Origin: an uncultured Clostridium sp.
Lineage (GTDB): Bacteria; Bacillota; Clostridia; TANB77; CAG-508
DNA: 10,013 bases
NCBI GenBank assembly: GCA_900553755.1
Contig: USEX01000028.1
Coordinates: 1-10,013 of the forward strand
Direction: 5' to 3'
Shown: positions 1-6,250 of the stretch, one piece after another
How the letters are laid out: the number at the start of each line of letters is the position of its first letter
Numbering within the stretch: the first letter of the stretch is position 1
The notes under the pieces: model-generated
Seen by the model: only the letters and a program-made list of their open reading frames with translations
The model's database searches: none
Told to the model about the DNA's origin: nothing
Position numbers and translations under genes: made by a program

Positions 1-55
1 TAAAAAATGAACCCTCCTTGTTAAACTTTTTGTCTAACATTTTGGGTTCACTTCA
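1..55 (-). mobile_element. Probable end of an IS3-family (IS150-like) insertion sequence, partial
   Basis: Read on the minus strand from 55, the sequence starts TGAAGTGAACCC and continues AAAATGTTAGAC. This resembles the terminal inverted repeat of IS150-group IS3 elements as I remember them (TG-start, CCC, then GTTAGAC). A strong SD, AAGGAGGG (12-19), follows at a place suited to orfA, whose ATG would lie at or just beyond the left edge. TGAACCC (44-50) can pair with GGGTTCA (8-14), which would hide that SD in transcripts entering from outside, a known protective feature of several IS elements. No transposase codons are visible, so the family call is inference from the end only. The opposite orientation (the right end of an element) is possible. 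Confidence 0.5.
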
Positions 56-78
56 TTTCATAACGCTTTTCCTTTCTT
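56..78 (-). other. Ribosome binding site and first two codons of an interrupted gene
   Basis: On the minus strand AAGAAAGGA (70-78) stands eight bases before ATG (61-59), followed by AAA and then directly by the presumed IS end, where the frame stops at TGA (55-53). With the strong promoter just upstream, this looks like the start of a real gene cut after codon 2. The remainder, if still present, lies left of the window. The product is unknown. Confidence 0.4.
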
Positions 79-107
79 AGCTTTATTGTTTGTTTGCGTA
101 CGTTCTT

Positions 108-136
108 ATTATAGCACATTATTTATAAAAAGTCAA
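108..136 (-). promoter_or_regulatory. Strong sigma-A-type promoter reading left
   Basis: On the minus strand there is TTGACT (-35, plus-strand 131-136), a 17-bp spacer, then TATAAT (-10, plus-strand 108-113) preceded by TGC (extended -10). Start of transcription is expected near 101. It points at the interrupted ATG at 61-59 and beyond that into the presumed IS end, so it would produce transcription impinging on the element. Confidence 0.75.
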
Positions 137-229
137 ACTTATGTAAACTTTTTCAGGTATATATTTACCACATATAAAAGGAAGTCATTTCTCTTCGAAT
201 TTAGTTTTTTTATAATAAACTTCTGATTA

Positions 230-258
230 AAAAATAAAAACTTCCGACCAATCAAGTT
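230..258 (-). terminator. Possible terminator of the tRNA transcript
   Basis: On the minus strand AACTT (258-254) can pair with AAGTT (243-239), extended by GA/TC across a GG bulge. It is followed by TTTATTTTTT. The stem is short and AT-rich but it is the first hairpin plus U-run after the tRNA. Confidence 0.35.
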
Positions 259-275
259 CGTAAGTTGCTTTTAAA

Positions 276-351
276 TGGAGCCACTAGCGAGAATCGAACT
301 CACGACCTTCAGGTTACGAATCTGCTGCTCTACCAACTGAGCTATAGTGGC
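276..351 (-). tRNA. tRNA-Thr, anticodon CGT
   Basis: A 76-nt cloverleaf on the minus strand. The acceptor stem GCCACTA/TAGTGGC is perfect, the D arm is GCTC..GAGC with AGTTGGTA, the T arm is GTGAG-TTCGATT-CTCGC, the discriminator is T and CCA is encoded. The anticodon loop TTCGTAA gives CGT at 34-36, reading ACG (Thr). The overall sequence resembles bacterial tRNA-Thr(CGT) genes, including AAGGTCGT in the variable loop and T-arm region. The anticodon stem is weak: G27-A43 is unpaired (as I recall also in E. coli thrW), and A31-C39 is a mismatch, leaving three Watson-Crick pairs. The gene stands alone, with a possible extended -10 promoter a few bases upstream. Confidence 0.96.
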
Positions 352-359
352 ATGACTAT

Positions 360-368
360 ATTCTAGCA
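360..368 (-). promoter_or_regulatory. Extended -10 promoter for the tRNA
   Basis: On the minus strand TGC directly precedes TAGAAT, ending nine bases before the mature tRNA 5' end. No convincing -35 is seen at 16-18 bp. Transcription would start around 353, leaving only a very short leader. Confidence 0.35.
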
Positions 369-400
369 CATATATTTTTAAAAAGCTATACCAAATTCAC

Positions 401-431
401 AAAAAATGGAAGATTTTCTCTCCCATTTTTT
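401..431 (-). terminator. Terminator of the small Cys-rich gene
   Basis: AAAAAATGGAAGA (401-413) pairs with TCTCCCATTTTTT (419-431) with one A-C mismatch around a 5-nt loop. On the minus strand it ends in six U and lies 44 bp after the stop at 475. The A/T flanks would let it work in both directions. Confidence 0.75.
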
Positions 432-474
432 AATATTTACGGTTCTCTTATTTAGCTAGTAGCTTATTAATGTA

Positions 475-654
475 TTATCTTCTTCCGCCTCCGCAGCATC
501 CATTATTTGTAAATAGTAATAAGAATATTATTATAAAAAATAGTATTCCATTATCTCCACAGCAATTTCCTCCAAATAATCCACTTAAAGGTCCACCGCC
601 ACAGCAGTTTCTTGCATCATCATTGCATCCGCATCCTCTATTATCGTCTTGCAT
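475..654 (-). CDS. Small Cys/Gly-rich single-span membrane protein
   Basis: A 59-residue ORF preceded by a textbook AAGGAGGG five bases before its ATG and followed by a good terminator, so the gene is well supported although short. Residues 1-36 are rich in Gly, Asp and Asn, with Cys at 8, 10, 17, 18, 31 and 32. Residues 37-48 (ILFFIIIFLLLF) form a short, very hydrophobic stretch. The tail has Cys 53-54, a Gly run and Arg-Arg. The pairing of CC/CGC motifs with one hydrophobic stretch resembles small high-cysteine proteins common in Clostridium genomes (annotated there as 'chorion class high-cysteine' proteins); no function is established that I know of. The basic C-terminus suggests that end faces the cytoplasm, which is inference. 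It is transcribed divergently from the U32 gene, sharing the 655-758 spacer. Confidence 0.85.
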   Translation of the reverse strand: MQDDNRGCGCNDDARNCCGGGPLSGLFGGNCCGDNGILFFIIIFLLLFTNNGCCGGGRR

Positions 655-708
655 GTTTCTCCCTCCTTTTTTATTATATATTGTATAGTATGATTTTTCG
701 CTAAAGTG

Positions 709-717
709 TGTTACAAT
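709..717 (+). promoter_or_regulatory. Extended -10 promoter for the U32 gene
   Basis: TGT followed by TACAAT (712-717), with transcription expected from about 724 and a leader of about 35 nt. No good -35 is seen. The start codon at 759 is preceded by GAAAGGA at a spacing of seven. Confidence 0.5.
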
Positions 718-758
718 ATATATGAACTAATCTTTATGATGTTTGAAAGGAATAAAAT

Positions 759-3197
759 ATGAAACAAAAATATATACCAGAGCTTTTGGTTCCTGCTGGT
801 GATTTTGATTGTTTACGTGCAGGAGTTCAAAATGGTGCAAATGCAATTTATTTTGGAGCCAGCTCTTTTAGTGCTAGAGCTAACGCGAAAAATTTTAATA
901 TAGATGAATTAAAAGAAGCTATAGAATACTGCAAACTTCGAAATGTTAAAACTAATTTAACTATTAACACTTTATTAACAGACAACGAGTTTGATGAAGC
1001 TGTTTCACTTGCAAAAACTGCTTATGAATTCGGAATTGATGCTGTTATTGTTCAGGATTTAGGATTTGCTAAATATCTAATTAAACACTTTCCAGATTTA
1101 GCTATACATGCTAGTACTCAAATGACAGTTCATAATCTAGAAGGTGTGTTAGAATTAGAAAAGCTTGGCTTTGAAAGAGTAGTTTTATCCCGTGAATTGC
1201 CAATAAATGAAATAGAATATATACGAAACAATTGTAATATTGAATTAGAGGTTTTTATACATGGAGCCCTTTGCATTTCATATTCTGGACAATGCTTGTT
1301 TTCTAGTTTAGTTGGTGGGCGTTCTGGCAACCGTGGAAAATGTGCTCAGCCTTGTAGATTACCATATGAATTGCTAGAGGCTAAAAATAATAAAGAAACG
1401 TCCATAGATAAGGGATTTTTATTAAGTCCTAGGGATTTATGCTCATTGGATTTCTTGCCAGAACTTATAAAATGTGGTGTCTCTTCTTTTAAAATTGAAG
1501 GTAGAATGAAAACTCCTGGATATGTAGCCACTGTTACACGAATTTATAGAAAATATATTGATAAAATCATTAATAATGAAGAATATACTGTTTCTTTGGA
1601 AGATAAAAAAGAATTATTGCAAGTTTTTAATAGAGGAGGATTTTCATCAGGTCACCTTTCTACAGAACCTAACACAAATTTAATATTTCCTGACAAACCT
1701 AATAATATGGGAATTTATTTAGGAAATATTTCAAATTACAATCCTTCCAGAGGATATATTACCCTAGAAACAAATGAAATAATTTCTATTGGAGATACTA
1801 TTTCAATTGATGGAGAAACTGGAAAATATACTGTTTCAGAGTTAATGCTTAAAGGTGAAAATATAAAATCGGCTCCTATAAAATCTACTGTAAAACTTGG
1901 TAGAATGAAAGGAAATATCAAAGTTGGAAGTAAAGTTTATAAACTTTCTGATAAATTAATGGTAAGTCAAGCAAGTGCTACTTATACACCAAATGCTAAT
2001 TTAAAGAAAATACCTTTAGACTTTAAAATATCTATAAAAAAAGGAAAGCCAATCGTAGTATCAATTTCTACTGGATACAACCCACCTTTTTACAATAATC
2101 TTGCAGTAGAATTTGTTTCAGATATTGTACCTGAAGCATCAAAAAGCTCTCCTATTACAGCAGAAAAGGTTATCTCTCAATTTTCAAAATTAGGTAACAC
2201 ACCTTATTCAGTAAAAAATATAGATTTAGAATTAAATGATAATTTGTTTGTAAATGTAAGCTTATTAAACGATGTTAGAAGAAAATCTATCGAATTGCTA
2301 GTTGGTAAAATTACTAAAAAGTCAACAATTGAATTTACAAATACGCATTTAGAACAGGGTTATCGCCCATCTGTGTCATTGCCAAATAGAACAATTAGTG
2401 TGTTACTAGAGCAACTTAATTTAGACTATGATTATAACAATTTAGAAGGCTGTGATAATGTGTATATTCCATTAAAATATTTTATTAATTCAAAATATAG
2501 CAGCATATTACAGGCTCTATCTAATAAGTTTCATGTTTTTGTATACATGCCAACTATCATGAAAGCTAATTATAAAAACTTGCTATTGCATAATTTGACT
2601 GCATTAGTCAAAAAATATAATATATCTGGATTTGTAATATCTAACATTTCTGAAGTAGTATTTTTAAAGAGCTTTATTACGGATAATAAATACCGCTTCA
2701 TCGCAAATTATACAATGAATGTTTTTAATAGATACACTATTAATGAATTAGCTAATATTGGGATTAATATTATAACTCCTTCTATAGAGTCTAATTTAGA
2801 TATTCTAAATAATATTTGCCTCGCAAGCCCGTTACCTGTTGAATTAATAGCTTATGGAAGATCAATTTTAATGAACTCATCTTATTGTTTGCTTGGAAAA
2901 AACAATAAATGCTATCCAGAATGTAAGATGAAGTGTAAATCTAATAATTCATATTACTTAAAAGACAGATTAGGCTTAAAATTTAGGATAATTGCGGACC
3001 AGGTTCAAACTGTTACCTCTATTTACAATAGTAAAATAATGTCTATTGATACTACCAAACTTAACGTAGATTCTGTTAGAATTGATATTTTAGATGAAAG
3101 CATTGAGCAAATAAATACAATTCTATCTACTGTAAAAACCGGCAAAAAATTAACTGGTACCGAATATACCAACGGAAATCTAAATAGAGAAATTTAA
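759..3197 (+). CDS. U32-family protein (putative RNA hydroxylation factor), long form
   Basis: An 812-residue protein with the typical U32 opening (ELLVPAGDFDCLRAGVQNGA, residues 8-27) and the family signature at 164-183: E-V-F-I-H-G-A-L-C-x6-C ending F-S-S. Cys172, 179, 195 and 199 are the set expected to hold an Fe-S cluster. Proteins of this family were named collagenase-like peptidases, but characterised members RlhA (23S rRNA C2501) and TrhP (tRNA wobble U34) are prephenate- and iron-sulfur-dependent RNA hydroxylation factors; assignment here to rRNA, tRNA or neither is not possible from sequence alone. The length fits clostridial U32 proteins carrying an extra DUF3656-like middle region. 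A second Cys cluster (710, 718, 722, 726) lies near the C-terminus. It is a single-gene transcript with its own promoter and ends at a shared terminator. Confidence 0.93.
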   Translation: MKQKYIPELLVPAGDFDCLRAGVQNGANAIYFGASSFSARANAKNFNIDELKEAIEYCKLRNVKTNLTINTLLTDNEFDEAVSLAKTAYEFGIDAVIVQDLGFAKYLIKHFPDLAIHASTQMTVHNLEGVLELEKLGFERVVLSRELPINEIEYIRNNCNIELEVFIHGALCISYSGQCLFSSLVGGRSGNRGKCAQPCRLPYELLEAKNNKETSIDKGFLLSPRDLCSLDFLPELIKCGVSSFKIEGRMKTPGYVATVTRIYRKYIDKIINNEEYTVSLEDKKELLQVFNRGGFSSGHLSTEPNTNLIFPDKPNNMGIYLGNISNYNPSRGYITLETNEIISIGDTISIDGETGKYTVSELMLKGENIKSAPIKSTVKLGRMKGNIKVGSKVYKLSDKLMVSQASATYTPNANLKKIPLDFKISIKKGKPIVVSISTGYNPPFYNNLAVEFVSDIVPEASKSSPITAEKVISQFSKLGNTPYSVKNIDLELNDNLFVNVSLLNDVRRKSIELLVGKITKKSTIEFTNTHLEQGYRPSVSLPNRTISVLLEQLNLDYDYNNLEGCDNVYIPLKYFINSKYSSILQALSNKFHVFVYMPTIMKANYKNLLLHNLTALVKKYNISGFVISNISEVVFLKSFITDNKYRFIANYTMNVFNRYTINELANIGINIITPSIESNLDILNNICLASPLPVELIAYGRSILMNSSYCLLGKNNKCYPECKMKCKSNNSYYLKDRLGLKFRIIADQVQTVTSIYNSKIMSIDTTKLNVDSVRIDILDESIEQINTILSTVKTGKKLTGTEYTNGNLNREI

Positions 3198-3202
3198 AAA
3201 GC

Positions 3203-3241
3203 AAAAAGTATAAATTGATTTTAAAGCAATTTATACTTTTT
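3203..3241. terminator. Bidirectional terminator between U32 and RNHCP genes
   Basis: AAAAAGTATAAATTG (3203-3217) and CAATTTATACTTTTT (3227-3241) form a perfect 15-bp stem with a 9-nt loop. The A and U runs at the two ends let it stop both the rightward U32 transcript and the leftward kinase/RNHCP transcript. Confidence 0.85.
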
Positions 3242-3245
3242 ATTT

Positions 3246-3560
3246 TTAATAATTATGCATCGCTGTTAATTTTATTACTAAATCCATGTTATCATCTTTT
3301 GCTACTTTATTTTTTCGTATCATTCCACATTTTTTACATTTAAATATTATCACATAACCCTTTTTGCTATCTACCTCTGCTCCAACTGGCTCTAATAACC
3401 CCTTACATTCTTCTTCTCTATCTCCTGGGTTTTTATCTACATGTTTGGAATGTAAGCAATATGGACAGTGATTTCTGCACGAATAGCCTAATTTTGGTAC
3501 AGTTTTTCCACAATTTTCACATACAAACTCTTCATCTATTTTAGTAAATAATCTCGCCAT
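3246..3560 (-). CDS. RNHCP-domain zinc-binding protein
   Basis: A 104-residue protein covered almost entirely by one RNHCP domain. The name-giving motif R29-N-H-C-P33 is present, with Cys pairs C14-x2-C17, C28-x3-C32-x2-C35 and C75-x2-C78, plus C52. These suggest one or two zinc sites, like a small zinc ribbon; this metal assignment is inference. Proteins with this domain are widespread and I know of no established biochemical role. AAAGGA sits six bases before the ATG. The gene starts 17 bp after the kinase stop codon with no terminator between, so the two are co-transcribed. Its 3' end runs directly into the bidirectional terminator. Confidence 0.92.
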   Translation of the reverse strand: MARLFTKIDEEFVCENCGKTVPKLGYSCRNHCPYCLHSKHVDKNPGDREEECKGLLEPVGAEVDSKKGYVIIFKCKKCGMIRKNKVAKDDNMDLVIKLTAMHNY

Positions 3561-3577
3561 TTTCTTTCCTTTCGCTT

Positions 3578-5182
3578 TTACTCTCCGAATATGCTTCCTC
3601 CAACAAATTCTCTTAATAATGAATTCTTTGGTATATCATCTGTAGGTATTTCTTTAAAATATCTTAAGAATGTAATTAGCCTTTTTGCCTCTGCATATTC
3701 TGGGCAATTATTTTCTATTTTCTCCAATTCTGGTAATGCATATTTCTTTAGAACTGAAATTTCATAAACCAATGAAGAATTAAACATTGCGTCACAATTT
3801 TCTTGGAATGGGAATATATTTTTATCTTCTCCTCTATTTACACTATACCAAGTTTTTAATGTATGGAGAGCACTATATCCTCTAAAATTGTTGTCTCTTA
3901 CAATTCTTCTAATTAAACGTGTATCTGTTGTTGATATTCTATTGCAATAATCTATGTTCAAAACAGTTAAATCACTTATATATATTTTATATTTTTGACT
4001 AGCAGGAATAGCACTAGTTAATCTATCATTTAAGCAATGAATTCCCTCTATTACTAAGATTTCATCATCTGCAAGTTTTAATGTTTCTCCATTATATTTC
4101 TTTGTACCTTCTTTAAAATCAAACGTTGGTACTTCTATTTCGCCACCCTCTAATAGTGTTTTTATGTGTTTATTAAATAGTTCTAAATCCAAAGCTTCTA
4201 AACATTCAAAATCGTAGTTTCCATTTTCGTCTTTAGGATTATTCTCCCTTTCAACAAAATAGTTGTCAACAGATATTGTAACAGGCTTTAAGCCATTTAA
4301 TCTTAATTCTATTCCTAACCTTTTTGCAAAAGTTGTTTTTCCAGATGATGATGGTCCTGCTATTAACACCATTTTTACATTTTCTCTTTTTGCAATGTCA
4401 TCTGCTATATTGGCTATTTTCTTTTCATGTAGTGCCTCAGATAATAGTATTAAATCTGTAGTTTTTCCCTCTTCTATTGCTTTATTTAATTTGTATAACG
4501 TATTTATGTTTAATACTTTATGAATGTCATCATACTCTTTCAATGTAGCTGCTAATTTCTTATTATCTTGGTATTTTTCTAATTTATTAGGTTCTTTTGT
4601 TGAAGGATATCTAACCAAAAAACCATCGGCATATTTTACTATATCAAAAATTTTGATATACCCTGTTGAAATTGGCATTACTCCAAAGAAATAATTGTAG
4701 TAATCTTCACAATAATATAAAGAGACTTCCTCTTTTTGCTTATTATCTACTTGTGCAATTCCTCTCAAAGTCTTCTCGTTATTATAAAATTCAATTGCTT
4801 CTTCCCTGCTCATTCTCTTTTTTACTATTTCTATATCTTTACTTATAATTTCTGTCATTTTATTTTTAATATTTTCTAGCATTTCATTTGTTACAGCTAT
4901 GTTATCAATTTTGCAAAACATTGCATTTGATAATTGATAATTTACACTAAGTTGTGCTGCTGGGTATAATTCGTTTAATGCTTTAGCCATTACGTATAGT
5001 ATTCCTCTTACATACACTCTTTTTCCATCTTTTGTTGATATATCTAATAATTCTACTCTTTCATCACATTGTATATCATAATTTAAAGATTTTACTTCAT
5101 AATTAACTGTACATGCAATTATGTTTTTACCTGCCTTCTTTTCTTCTTCTATTTTTTCTTTGTATTTTTCTATTACTTTCAT
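3578..5182 (-). CDS. Nucleoside kinase (uridine kinase-like) with ThrRS-like N-terminal region
   Basis: The C-terminal half is a phosphoribulokinase/uridine kinase P-loop domain: Walker A GPSSSGKTT, then VDNYF and IEGIH (residues about 276-284, 305-309 and 378-382 from the chosen start). The N-terminal half contains the segment MPISTGYIKIFDIVKYADGF and an ending VRYP, typical of the threonyl-tRNA-synthetase-like second additional domain that precedes the kinase in this Firmicutes family. Expected activity is nucleoside to nucleoside monophosphate in the cytoplasm; the substrate has not been read from sequence. An upstream in-frame ATG at 5191 has its SD in direct contact with the start, whereas AAAGGA (5191-5196) is eight bases from the ATG at 5182, so the latter is preferred, giving 534 residues. 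The length is normal for the family. It is the first gene of a two-gene operon with the RNHCP gene. Confidence 0.93.
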   Translation of the reverse strand: MKVIEKYKEKIEEEKKAGKNIIACTVNYEVKSLNYDIQCDERVELLDISTKDGKRVYVRGILYVMAKALNELYPAAQLSVNYQLSNAMFCKIDNIAVTNEMLENIKNKMTEIISKDIEIVKKRMSREEAIEFYNNEKTLRGIAQVDNKQKEEVSLYYCEDYYNYFFGVMPISTGYIKIFDIVKYADGFLVRYPSTKEPNKLEKYQDNKKLAATLKEYDDIHKVLNINTLYKLNKAIEEGKTTDLILLSEALHEKKIANIADDIAKRENVKMVLIAGPSSSGKTTFAKRLGIELRLNGLKPVTISVDNYFVERENNPKDENGNYDFECLEALDLELFNKHIKTLLEGGEIEVPTFDFKEGTKKYNGETLKLADDEILVIEGIHCLNDRLTSAIPASQKYKIYISDLTVLNIDYCNRISTTDTRLIRRIVRDNNFRGYSALHTLKTWYSVNRGEDKNIFPFQENCDAMFNSSLVYEISVLKKYALPELEKIENNCPEYAEAKRLITFLRYFKEIPTDDIPKNSLLREFVGGSIFGE

Positions 5183-5216
5183 CTTTGCCATCCTTTCATT
5201 TTGTTAAGTATTTTTT

Positions 5217-5245
5217 ATTATACATTACTTTATATATTTTTTCAA
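5217..5245 (-). promoter_or_regulatory. Promoter of the kinase-RNHCP operon
   Basis: On the minus strand there is TTGAAA (plus-strand 5240-5245), 17 bp, TATAAT (5217-5222). Transcription is expected from about 5210, giving a leader of about 28 nt to the preferred ATG at 5182. It begins immediately after the terminator of the preceding gene. Confidence 0.75.
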
Positions 5246-5250
5246 TCAAA

Positions 5251-5295
5251 AATATAACAGGAACTATCCTGCTTTAGGTAATCCCCTGTTATATT
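5251..5295 (-). terminator. Terminator overlapping the 3' end of the 130-residue protein gene
   Basis: AATATAACAGG (5251-5261) and CCTGTTATATT (5285-5295) are a perfect 11-bp inverted repeat with a 23-nt loop, followed on the minus strand by TTT after the stem's own ATATT. The upstream arm encodes residues E-Y-N-R of the protein and the stop codon sits in the loop, so a translating ribosome would compete with the stem. Confidence 0.6.
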
Positions 5296-5656
5296 CATTT
5301 ACTTTTTCTAAGATTATATTTTTTATATTTACTATTAGCTTTTCTCTAGTAATATTTTCATCTTCACATTCTCTAATCTGCTGTGCTGCTATTGCTCTTA
5401 TTACGCTTGTTGTTCTGCTTTCTATCATCATTTTATTTTTATTATATTTTTTGCGTTTAAATATTCTTACAAATATATTCCTGCTATTTTCATAATAATA
5501 TCTTTCTAATTCCTCATCACAAATATCACCAATTCTATCACCTATTTTACAAAATTTTCTGCCTTTAGCAATTCTTTCAAATTCGCATGCATCTTGTGGT
5601 GATTGTATTTGAAAAATTTCATTTATATTTATTATTTTTTCCTTCGTTTGTTTCAT
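5264..5656 (-). CDS. Uncharacterised 130-residue soluble protein
   Basis: I do not recognise this protein. From the preferred start (ATG at 5656, preceded by GGAGGAGAT) it has 130 residues, no signal peptide and no membrane span. The N-terminal third has a mixed charged segment with Cys24, Cys36 and Cys46. A strongly basic stretch follows at 64-75 (RIFKRKKYNKNK), and the C-terminal half (80-122) is predicted helical with regular charge spacing. An in-frame ATG 36 bp upstream is less likely because it lacks a ribosome binding site. The gene has its own TTGCAA-17-TATTAT promoter and terminator, so it is a stand-alone transcript. Basic patch plus helices could suit nucleic acid or ribosome binding, but that is a guess. 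Confidence 0.75.
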   Translation of the reverse strand: MKQTKEKIININEIFQIQSPQDACEFERIAKGRKFCKIGDRIGDICDEELERYYYENSRNIFVRIFKRKKYNKNKMMIESRTTSVIRAIAAQQIRECEDENITREKLIVNIKNIILEKVNEYNRGLPKAG

Positions 5657-5694
5657 ATCTCCTCCAAATTTTACAAGAAAATTACTATACAATC

Positions 5695-5723
5695 ATAATA
5701 ACACTTGTAAATATTTATTGCAA
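5695..5723 (-). promoter_or_regulatory. Promoter of the 130-residue protein gene
   Basis: On the minus strand there is TTGCAA (plus-strand 5718-5723), a 17-bp spacer ending TGT, then TATTAT (5695-5700). The expected start is near 5688, about 32 nt before the ATG. Confidence 0.65.
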
Positions 5724-5742
5724 GTATTTAACCATTTTTAGT

Positions 5743-5778
5743 AAAAAATTAGCCCAATACCATGAGGCATTAGACTAA
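5743..5778 (-). terminator. Terminator of the small membrane protein gene
   Basis: On the minus strand TTAGTCTAATGCC (5778-5766) pairs with GGTATTGGGCTAA (5761-5749), 13 bp including G-U pairs, with a 4-nt loop, followed by TTTTTT. It lies 15 bp after the stop at 5793 and supports the minus strand as the coding strand here. Confidence 0.8.
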
Positions 5779-5792
5779 TCTTCGTGGAAAAT

Positions 5793-6071
5793 TTATTTTT
5801 CTTTGTAGTTGTGTTTATATTTTACAACTACTTCAGTTATTGTCCTCTCTTGTTGCATTTCTATATACAGCTTTTTGCCTTGCATATATGCTAGGACTAT
5901 TGAGGCTATACTTATTAATATCATAAGATACTCATCCCAGTCTATGCCTTTAAATATATTTGTAAGCTCACCAGCATCAACTATCGTGCAAATACAGAAT
6001 ACTGCAATAGTCACTGTTCCTAAAAAGGCTAAAAGCTTATGGTCCCTTGAAAATACCCATATCCAATACAA
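5793..6071 (-). CDS. Small membrane protein, start uncertain
   Basis: An unrecognised hydrophobic protein of at least 92 residues counted from TTG at 6071. Two membrane spans are clear (residues about 11-33, HKLLAFLGTVTIAVFCICTI, and 47-63, EYLMILISIASIVLAYM), followed by a charged tail (QGKKLYIEMQQERT...). The frame stays open upstream to a TAA at 6131-6129 and the extra part contains a further hydrophobic stretch (ALALVYLYWIWVF), but there is no ATG with a ribosome binding site in it. An ATG at 6115-6113 in another frame begins MYKFSRVHLL and stops at 6083, so a one-base frameshift joining the two is possible. A TATAAT at 6165-6160 and the terminator at 5743-5778 fit minus-strand transcription. 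Function unknown. Confidence 0.55.
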   Translation of the reverse strand: MYWIWVFSRDHKLLAFLGTVTIAVFCICTIVDAGELTNIFKGIDWDEYLMILISIASIVLAYMQGKKLYIEMQQERTITEVVVKYKHNYKEK

Positions 6072-6198
6072 GTATACAAGCGCTAAAGCAGATGCACTCT
6101 GGAAAATTTGTACATTTATTTGGATTTTTTATTTCTTTTATGTCAACTTCCTGAAGGAGATTATATAATTAAGCTTTGCTATTTTAGCATATTTCCAT

Positions 6199-6250
6199 AA
6201 AAAAAGCTAGTGCTATCAGTAATTTTTCACTGATAGCACTAGCTTTTTCA
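6199..6250. terminator. Very strong terminator after the CFI-box gene
   Basis: AAAAAGCTAGTGCTATCAGT (6201-6220) pairs perfectly over 20 bp with ACTGATAGCACTAGCTTTTT (6229-6248), 8-nt loop, with A7 and T5 flanks. It starts two bases after the stop codon of the gene at 6251 and could also stop rightward transcription. Confidence 0.9.

Noticed and set aside
470..688. Plus-strand ORF rich in Pro, opposite the Cys-rich gene
   Set aside because: It is the complement of the Gly/Cys codons of the real minus-strand gene and lacks a ribosome binding site; the minus strand has both AAGGAGGG and a terminator.
5809..6168. Plus-strand ORF of 119 codons overlapping the small membrane protein
   Set aside because: It starts at TTG with no ribosome binding site and no promoter; the terminator at 5743-5778 and the membrane-protein composition favour the minus strand, although that gene's own start is unclear.
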